A stretch of DNA of 64,000 nt, taken from positions 42,646,979 to 42,710,978 of the forward strand of contig NC_133776.1 in the NCBI RefSeq assembly GCF_003597395.2, written 5' to 3'. Under the pieces are notes generated by a model. It was given only the letters and a program-made list of their open reading frames with translations, searched no databases and was not told the DNA's origin. The position numbers and the translations under genes are program-made. The stretch is from Chelonoidis abingdonii (taxonomy: Eukaryota; Chordata; Testudines; Testudinidae). Shown one piece after another: positions 59,773 to 64,000 of this stretch (positions within the stretch are counted from its first letter, which is position 1; each line of letters opens with the position of its first letter).

Positions 59773-59949
59773 CATGACATGGGCAGCATTATCTCCTGCA
59801 AATTGTAACCAGACTTGTTTGAGTGATTGACTGAAGTAGGATTGAGTGGACTTGTATGTGCTAAAGTTTTACATTGTTTTGGTTTTGAGTGCAGTTATGT
59901 AACAAAAAATATCTAAATTTGTAAGTTTGGACTTCCTGTAAGTATGGCC

Positions 59950-60050
59950 TGCTTTCCTTGTTCGAGCTAGCTAGATTAAAGCTTGCTTGGAAATATCTAT
60001 ACATGCTGCAAGTCACACCTCTGACTATAGTGTAAGATGTACCCTAAGTC
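59950..60050. mobile_element. MITE end fragment
   Basis: 'gttcgagctagctagattaa', 'catgctgcaagtcacacctc' and 'tagtgtaagatgtaccct' resemble the right half of a GTCTACACT-type MITE. Confidence 0.5.
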
Positions 60051-60175
60051 TCTCAATGCCTTAATTCCTCATCTGTAAAATAAGGATATTATCACCTCCC
60101 ACCCTCACAGAGGTGTTATGAAGATAAATATATTAAAGATTGTGAGGTGCTCAGTTACAGTAATAAGTGACAAAC
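60051..60175 (+). repeat. MIR-like SINE 3' part
   Basis: 'ccttaattcctcatctgtaa', 'aataaggatattatcacctc', 'cacagaggtgttatgaagat' and 'gattgtgaggtgctcagtta' are the 3' portion of the MIR-type SINE seen elsewhere in this window. Confidence 0.65.
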
Positions 60176-61543
60176 ATAGAGAGGAGGGACAGGTGTTTTT
60201 GGGGTCTTTTCTGAGGGTTTCTAAAAATTCCTCTTTATCATAGGGACAAATTCTGTCCTTATATACATTCACAACTGCCATTAACTTCCATAACTATTGA
60301 TAGTCTTGATAGAAAAAGAGCACTGCTCATACTAACTTTGATGCAAATTATTCACATTTAAAATAAGCCGAATGTGGGGGTGGGGAAACAAACTCAGTTG
60401 CATAGCCTAGTTTTTTTCAGAGGTGTTGAGCACCTGCTTGCAGGACTGGTCCTCCAATTCTCACCGCACAGTTGGAGTTCCTATGTGTGGATTCATCAAA
60501 CTTACAAAGAGAGTAAGGTTACTTCTAATTGTGGTCTCTAACCTGACTCTTTTCTATTTGCAGCTGTTTTTATGAATAGCATATCTGGATGGCTGAACTA
60601 TTCATTTGTAAAGTTGCCTTCTTTCAGAGATGACTTATTTGGATTAGATATTATACACCCTAGCAATACGTCTGCTTTTTTAAAATGCCTGCCTTTTGTT
60701 TTAGATTTCCATTATCATTCTAATAACATTGTGCAGTTCTCGCTACTCTTGTTCAATCCTTTTCACTTCATGCTGCCATTTTTTGCAAATTGCAAACAAA
60801 TGGAGTTGTTCTAAATGTGGTACTATTCAATTTCACTCACCACTTCCCAGTCTGGAGACACAGCAAAGTTCACTTTTTTTTTTCTCCTTACTGCTGTCTT
60901 GCCCTGTGATTCCCTTTCCGTTCTGAAAAGGCTTGATCATTTTGCAGTTCTTTCTATCTTTATCGTCGCTACATGAATAGGAACACTAGAGATGCAATTG
61001 TGCTAACCCTGTTGCATATACAAGTAATGCTACACTCAGTTAGATACTGTTCCTATCACAAATAATCTTTTTAACCAGTTCTTTATTCACTGGCATGCGC
61101 TACCCTAGAACTTTGTAGCTTATAGCTTTAATAGAAAGCTGTCATTGTTTCCACTGGCATTTGCAGTATTATATTCAAGAAGACTCATCACACTAGAGCT
61201 GGCCCACAAATTATGGGAATAAGGATTTATTCTGCAGGTTTTAAAGGAGCTGTGCACTGATGTCATGCTCTGCCACCAACGCATACTGCTATGGGGATGA
61301 GCACAGGGATGCTAAATGCAAGGAGGAATTGGATAAAAATCCCTGCAGCAAATGAGAGGAGCAAAATGTTTTGTCATCCTTAATAAAAATCAACATCTGT
61401 TTGTTACAGTTGTATGTGCCAGACAATTGAGGTTTTTCTAAAAGCTGTTCACAGAAAACTCTGGATTGTGTGAAAGACACTCAGGAAAACATGCCAAACT
61501 AACCTCCTCTTCTCCTTTATTGTGGCACCAATAGCTAAGTAAC
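60176..61543. other. AT-rich sequence, nothing recognised
   Basis: No gene or repeat I can support; the frames 60572-60814 and 60729-60926 carry no domain. Confidence 0.35.
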
Positions 61544-61555
61544 AAGTCAATTGTA

Positions 61556-61810
61556 TGGTTTCAGAGTAGTAACTGTGTTAGTCTGTATCCACAAAAAGAA
61601 TAGGAATACTTGTGGCACCTTAGAGACTAACAAATTTATTGTAGCATAAACTTTCGTGGGCTACAGCTCACTTCATCGGATGCATGTAGTGGAAAATACA
61701 GAAGGAAGATATATATATACACAGAGAACATGAAACAATGGGTGTTACCATACACATTATAAGGAGAGTGATCAGTTAAGGTGAGCTGTTGTCAGCAGGA
61801 GAGAAAAAAT
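61556..61810 (+). repeat. Penelope left terminal repeat (inverted)
   Basis: Pairs inversely with 62226-62440. Includes 'aactttcgtgggctacagct', 'cacttcatcggatgcatgta' and the AT-rich 'agatatatatatacacagag'. The first 47 bp ('tggtttcagagtagtaactg' onward) have no partner on the right. Confidence 0.85.
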
Positions 61811-62077
61811 GCGATATATGCCATCATGTGCCAGCAATGTCCCTCTGCCATGTACATTGGCCAAACCGGACAGTCTCTACATAAAAGAATAAATGGACAC
61901 AAATCAGATGTCAAGAATTATACCACTCAAAAACCAGTTGGAGAACACTTTAACCTCCCTGGCCACTCGATTACAGACCTAAAAGTCGCAATATTACAAC
62001 AAAAAAACTTCAGAAACAGAGTTCAAGGAGAGACTGCTGAATTAGAATTAATTTGCAAATTGGACACCATTAAATAA
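61781..62077 (+). pseudogene. GIY-YIG endonuclease domain of Penelope element
   Basis: An open frame ending in TAA at 62075-62077, with about 90 codons of domain sequence. Motifs are 'NAIYAIMCQQC' (first motif and a Cys pair), 'AMYIGQTGQSLHKRINGH' (second motif with Arg and His) and 'KPVGEHFNLPGHSITDL'. A late Glu ('GETAELELICKLDTI') matches the conserved acidic residue. The domain nicks target DNA to prime insertion. There is no ATG at its head because the frame enters from upstream of the deletion (it begins at a GTG within the terminal repeat). Only the 3' end of the element's protein is present, but this part looks well conserved. Confidence 0.85.
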
Positions 62078-62225
62078 GGTTTGAATAAAGACTGGGAGTG
62101 GATGGGCCATTACACAAAGTAAAACTATTTCCCCGTGCTTATCTTTCCCCCCACTCCCCCCCCTGCATTTCCTTATATTTCCTTGTCAAATACTGGAAAT
62201 GGGCCATTTTCATTACCGCTACAAA

Positions 62226-62440
62226 CAGTTATTTTTCTCTCCTGCTGACAACAGCTCACCTTAACTGATCGCTCTCCTTATAATGTGTATGGTAATACCC
62301 ACTGTTTCATGTTCTCTGTGTATATATATATATTTTCCTTCTGTATTTTCCACTACATGCATCCGATGAAGTGAGCGGTAACCCACGAAAGCTGATGTTA
62401 CAATAAATTTGTTAGTCTCTAAAGTGCCACAAGTACTCCT
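62226..62440 (-). repeat. Penelope right terminal repeat (inverted)
   Basis: Inverted partner of the left repeat, starting 'tttttctctcctgctgacaa' and ending 'gtgccacaagtactcct' at the 12-bp target duplication. Confidence 0.85.
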
Positions 62441-62452
62441 AAGTCAATTGTA

Positions 62453-63579
62453 CAACTCCACAGTATTCTATAGTAATGTTCCACCACTCTACAATATACA
62501 ATGTTAGATCAATTGGATCCAAACAGGCAGACATTTGGGACCTTTGGCAGTTACGAAAGTAAGTGGGACACCATGTGGGCACAAAGGCCTGCTCAGGTGG
62601 AACCAAGTGCAAGGCTGTGACCGTGAGAAAGTGAAGGTCCTGCAGCCAGTAAAGGGTTAAATAGATCCCTGCCTGTGTCATTGCTGCTTGGGGCAGCATA
62701 TATGAGAAAGAGGAAGCTAACAGCATCTGCTTTCCTGGGATAGTTGAAGCAGGGAAAGCTTCTGGGGATTACTTACAACTAGCATTTTCAACTGAGTTGT
62801 TTGTATTGTGTGACCTAGTGAACAGTAAACAAATCCCTGAGAAAGAGACTTTAAAAGGACTTGGGCATGGTGATGGATTCCTTTCCCTGGCTGGTGAAAC
62901 AGCCCACCAGTTTACATGGCTCTTAGCCCCAATTTATGGCAGACCGAATACTTACGCAAAAAGCCCAGTAAGCACCAGATGACCGGAAGCAGGATTTGTC
63001 ACCAGGAACAGCTTTTTCCTTTAATTACAAATAGAAATGTTTCTTTGTTTCACAGATTAACAAACAGTCTTCAGATGTATGTTTTAGGGAAGGCTCTGAC
63101 TGGTGAAAGGATGGTTTCTCACTGTACCAGATGAGAAAGGGAGGGGCAGCCTAGGAGAGAGAATTGGCTAGCCATAAGAAATGGGCTAAGCAAAGGGACT
63201 GAGGGAGGTCAGGTTGGGAGAAATGAGACCTGAACTGTAAGCAGGAAAAACAATGTTACTCAGTGATTAGGGCCACTACTGTGGAATACTTGCACTTGTT
63301 AATATGGGATAATGGCACATTGGGGTACATTCTCAGTACCTTTGTCTCCAACTTTGATATGCACCCCCAACCCTGCCCCCCCCCCCCACACACACACTGT
63401 TCACAGTTGTATTGGCTCCTTGGTACCATCTCTTTCTTCCCCCAGGACCCATCTGAGCCCTCTCAGCACATACAGAGTCCATGCTGGGTGAAAGGGAAGT
63501 GATTGGGAAGGCTGAGGTGATGTTTGAAAGGGTGGATGTTATCCCCCCATCTAATGTCACTGAATTTATTTGGAAAAAG
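62453..63579. other. Unassigned sequence
   Basis: No gene. 62560-62900 ('gggacaccatgtgggcacaa' to 'atggtgatggattccttt') may belong to an old LTR element, without visible ends. The (C)n/(CA)n tract is listed separately. Confidence 0.3.
63376..63397 (+). repeat. Poly-C followed by (CA)n
   Basis: Twelve C then a short CA dinucleotide tract; a simple repeat. Confidence 0.9.
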
Positions 63580-63675
63580 GTACATAAGAATGGCTATACT
63601 GGATCATACCAAAGGTCCATCTAGCCCAGTGTCCTGTCTTCCAACAGTGGTCAATGCCAGGTGCCCCAGAGGGAA
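63578..63675 (+). repeat. Interspersed repeat (CR1/SINE-type fragment)
   Basis: 'ggtacataagaatggctata', 'ccaaaggtccatctagccca', 'tgtcctgtcttccaacagtg', 'gccaggtgccccagagggaa'. This is a very common interspersed sequence in turtle-like genomes; I do not assign its class with certainty. Confidence 0.6.
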
Positions 63676-63876
63676 TGAAGAGTTGAAGGTAATATAGTAG
63701 AGCACTAAAGAGTATTACCTTTTATTTACACACACACACTCTCTCACTCACTGTAGTGCTGAGGCCTGCTGTGACCAGCAGGGTGTCATTGTTAGTACAA
63801 CTCCAATATGGCTGCACTGCCAAGGAGTTGGATGAGGAGAGGGCTACCAGTGTCTAGAGCTGGTGTGGAGACACAC

Positions 63877-63931
63877 GGACCCAGATCCTCAAAGGTATTT
63901 GAGCACCTAAATAGCTTTGAGGATCTGAGCC
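63877..63931. mobile_element. Short palindromic MITE
   Basis: Inverted ends 'ggacccagatcctcaaaggt' and 'agctttgaggatctgagcc' around 'gcacctaaat'. Third member of the family seen at 19247 and 47741. Confidence 0.7.
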
Positions 63932-64000
63932 ATGATCTCTCTGCAGATGGCTCTTGCCTCACCTGAATCCAGGGTCCTGGGACAATTTGTATAGTGGGGC

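Larger units (their letters stand above)
58705..59940. mobile_element. Rearranged hAT DNA transposon
   Basis: Begins 'ggggctgtcgattaattgca', a terminal repeat of an abundant sauropsid hAT family. The left ~650 bp carry the transposase 3' part in reverse (hATC at 59121-59324, minus). From about 59430 the body resumes on plus ('gatgatgacccagcacatgt'), with the 3' region again visible at about 59785-59930 in plus ('gcagcattatctcctgcaaa', 'aaagttttacattgtttt'). The hATC segment is thus present in both orientations, as in a fold-back element. A separate MITE interrupts it at 59579-59772. The right terminus is missing. Confidence 0.75.
61556..62440 (+). mobile_element. Penelope-like element, 5'-deleted
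   Basis: An 885-bp element flanked by a perfect 12-bp direct repeat AAGTCAATTGTA (61544-61555 and 62441-62452). The outer ~240 bp on each side are inverted repeats: 'cttgtggcaccttagagact' pairs with 'agtctctaaagtgccacaag', and 'ggagagtgatcagttaaggt' with 'accttaactgatcgctctcc'. Between them lies a GIY-YIG endonuclease frame. The left repeat extends 47 bp beyond the right one. Inverted partial terminal repeats and a GIY-YIG domain are characteristic of Penelope-like elements. The reverse-transcriptase domain is completely missing, so this is a short, non-autonomous copy. Confidence 0.85.

Noticed and set aside
1..64000. tRNA, rRNA, CRISPR, bacterial operon or phage features
   Set aside because: None seen. 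LINE, SINE and hAT content and the low gene density indicate a vertebrate nuclear genome, where such features are not expected.

Overview
This is vertebrate nuclear DNA made almost entirely of transposable elements and unannotated AT-rich sequence; I recognise no host gene or exon. The repeats (CR1 LINE 3' ends with the 'gttctatgattctatg' tail, MIR/CORE-type SINEs, a GIY-YIG Penelope-like element, a DIRS1-like tyrosine-recombinase retrotransposon, PIF/Harbinger elements with a Myb/SANT-like gene, hAT elements and many short palindromic MITEs) suggest a turtle or another non-avian sauropsid. That assignment rests on remembered repeat families, not on a search.

Layout. (1) 1-1.74 kb: unmatched, partly random-looking sequence. 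(2) About 1.74-14.15 kb and 14.15-26.19 kb: the same ~12 kb locus twice in tandem. The copies are collinear but differ by scattered small indels, and the left copy carries a ~220-nt poly-C block. This looks like uncorrected long-read sequence (false duplication), not biology. Each copy holds CR1 fragments, MIR-like SINEs, MITEs and a ~1.9 kb internally deleted PIF/Harbinger element with a Myb/SANT remnant. (3) 26.2-35.9 kb: AT-rich sequence with a minus-strand solo LTR with a 5-bp target duplication, a GC-rich LTR-type remnant, MITEs, SINEs and a (CA)n microsatellite. (4) 35.91-42.00 kb: a structurally complete but coding-dead DIRS1-like element with inverted terminal repeats, internal complementary region, gag, RT/RNase H and tyrosine recombinase. 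(5) 42-51.4 kb: AT-rich sequence with several MITEs, two hAT-type with terminal inverted repeats. (6) 51.47-56.05 kb: a 4.6-kb PIF/Harbinger element with a degraded DDE transposase gene and a convergent Myb/SANT gene, flanked by TCA. (7) 56-64 kb: AT-rich sequence with a rearranged hAT element, a short Penelope-like element with inverted terminal repeats and a perfect 12-bp target duplication, and further SINEs/MITEs.

No gene here looks functional for the host; the coding stretches are transposon genes at various stages of decay. The best-preserved information is structural: the DIRS internal complementary region reproduces both outer ends of its terminal repeats, and the Harbinger elements keep a two-gene convergent layout.
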